Source of the DNA: Prochlorococcus sp. AG-363-B05
GTDB lineage: Bacteria > Cyanobacteriota > Cyanobacteriia > PCC-6307 > Cyanobiaceae
Direction of reading: 5' to 3'
Length of the DNA stretch: 64,000 bases
NCBI GenBank assembly: GCA_003278445.1
Contig: QCFD01000001.1
Span: 1-64,000, forward strand
The first letter of the stretch is position 1; each line of letters starts with the position of its first letter. This document shows positions 62,833 to 64,000 of this stretch, in pieces. Position numbers and translations under genes: made by a program. The notes beneath the pieces are model-generated. The model was not told where the DNA came from. It worked only from the letters and a program-made list of their open reading frames with translations, and ran no database searches.

Positions 62833-64000
62833 TTATATTATATTTTTTTCATCAATCGATTTCATTCTTTGCCGCTTTATTTCTATTCCTATATCTGGCC
62901 CTGAATCCCATCCTTGATTAATCAACTCATCTCCTTTGATTGGTGACTCTATATGCCTCCAGTTGTTGAGCCAACATACTAAATATTTTTTAAAAGGGTT
63001 ATTTCTACATATTTCTAGTAAGAAAGAAGATTCATTTGCATCTATTCCTTCGAGAACATTTGTCCACTTGGATGGAGGCCAACTTTCGTACAATTTACTA
63101 GATTTTATATTATTTAGATATTGATTTAATTGACAAGCTCCTTCAATTATCTTTTTTTGTTTTTGTGATAATTTTAGCCTGTCTGCAAGATATAATGGAT
63201 TTTCAGCCTCATAAATAAATGCAGTAAGAGGTTCAATATTTGACTTTTTTGCAATAATTATTTTTTCGAAGAGACTGTTATCATTCTGTAATTTCGAATC
63301 TATTATTTTTAGCGCACCCCATTCTTGTAGATTTTTTAATGCATTCTTCCAATCATTACTTTCGAATAGTAATTGAAGCTCCATTCTTAATCTGATTGAT
63401 AATGCTGAAGGGGCTAAATCAGGATTATCTCCAATATGCCAATCCCAAGGCCAAGAATTTATGGTATCTTGTATTTGTCTTAAGGATTTATTGGATAGAT
63501 TAAAACCTAACTTTGATGAATACCTAGAAGCTCTAATAATGCGTGTGGGGTCCTCAAGAACACTTAAGTCATGAAGAAAATCTATTCTCATATTAGAAAT
63601 TGCATCTAATCCATAAAATAAATCTATTAGTTTATATTCTTTAAGTTCAATTGCCATTGCATTAATATTGAAGTCTCTTCTAATTAAATCATTTTTTATT
63701 GATGATGATTTAACCACTGGATTTTCACCTGGAATAGGATAACTTTCTTCACGTGCGCTTGCAATATCAACTTTTATACCATCAATTGTTATTTCTGAGG
63801 TTTTATAAGTCGTGTTATTTCGTATAACTTTTACTCTATTCTTGCCAAGAATTCTTTTTAATTCTTTTACATAGTTTGTGCTATCACCTTCTATTATTAA
63901 ATCTAAATCATTAAAGCTAATCTTATGATCTTTATATTTTGATTTTGTTATGATGTCTCTAACAATTCCACCCACAATTGCAATAGAGTTTATATTAACT
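62833..64000 (-). CDS. cca: CCA tRNA nucleotidyltransferase / poly(A) polymerase family, 5' end beyond window
   Basis: GGIVRDIITKSKYKDHKISFNDLDLIIEG, IKNDLIRRDFNINAMAIEL, IRASRYSSKLGF. Confidence 0.9.
   Translation of the reverse strand, partial: VNINSIAIVGGIVRDIITKSKYKDHKISFNDLDLIIEGDSTNYVKELKRILGKNRVKVIRNNTTYKTSEITIDGIKVDIASAREESYPIPGENPVVKSSSIKNDLIRRDFNINAMAIELKEYKLIDLFYGLDAISNMRIDFLHDLSVLEDPTRIIRASRYSSKLGFNLSNKSLRQIQDTINSWPWDWHIGDNPDLAPSALSIRLRMELQLLFESNDWKNALKNLQEWGALKIIDSKLQNDNSLFEKIIIAKKSNIEPLTAFIYEAENPLYLADRLKLSQKQKKIIEGACQLNQYLNNIKSSKLYESWPPSKWTNVLEGIDANESSFLLEICRNNPFKKYLVCWLNNWRHIESPIKGDELINQGWDSGPDIGIEIKRQRMKSIDEKNII

Noticed and set aside
1-64000. CRISPR arrays, transposons, prophage, toxin-antitoxin or defence islands
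   Set aside because: No spaced direct repeats, transposase, integrase, phage structural or recognisable defence genes seen; all three tRNAs lie in core context without adjacent integrases

Overview
The window is 64 kb of AT-rich, densely packed cyanobacterial chromosome. Gene content and order match marine picocyanobacteria, most likely Prochlorococcus; the low-light clade is a guess. It is core-genome sequence: photosystem II small subunits (psbH, psbI, psbK, psbE, psbL, psbJ), ndhCKJ, ntcA, amt1, chlD, leuCD, purH, ispH, hisB, fabI and similar genes, with three tRNAs. I saw no CRISPR array, prophage, transposase or recognisable defence island. The most interesting signals are absences and scars inside otherwise conserved neighbourhoods: (1) psbE is followed directly by psbL with no psbF; (2) coaBC is cut after its flavoprotein domain and joined tail-to-tail to a pyrB that has lost its C-terminal helix; (3) psbN is not recognisable between psbH and psbI, where there is AT-rich DNA with a 21-A run; (4) a DegT/DnrJ/EryC1 aminotransferase is a multi-lesion pseudogene; (5) glmM may be missing between trmB and txlA. 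These are either real reductive losses, relocated genes, or deletion artefacts in the assembly. Other signals are a 38-bp perfect palindrome inside coaC coding sequence, a 31-nt palindrome overlapping an NtcA box upstream of ntcA, tandem NtcA boxes upstream of amt1, and an orphan terminator. Family calls come from reading translations; no database search was run.
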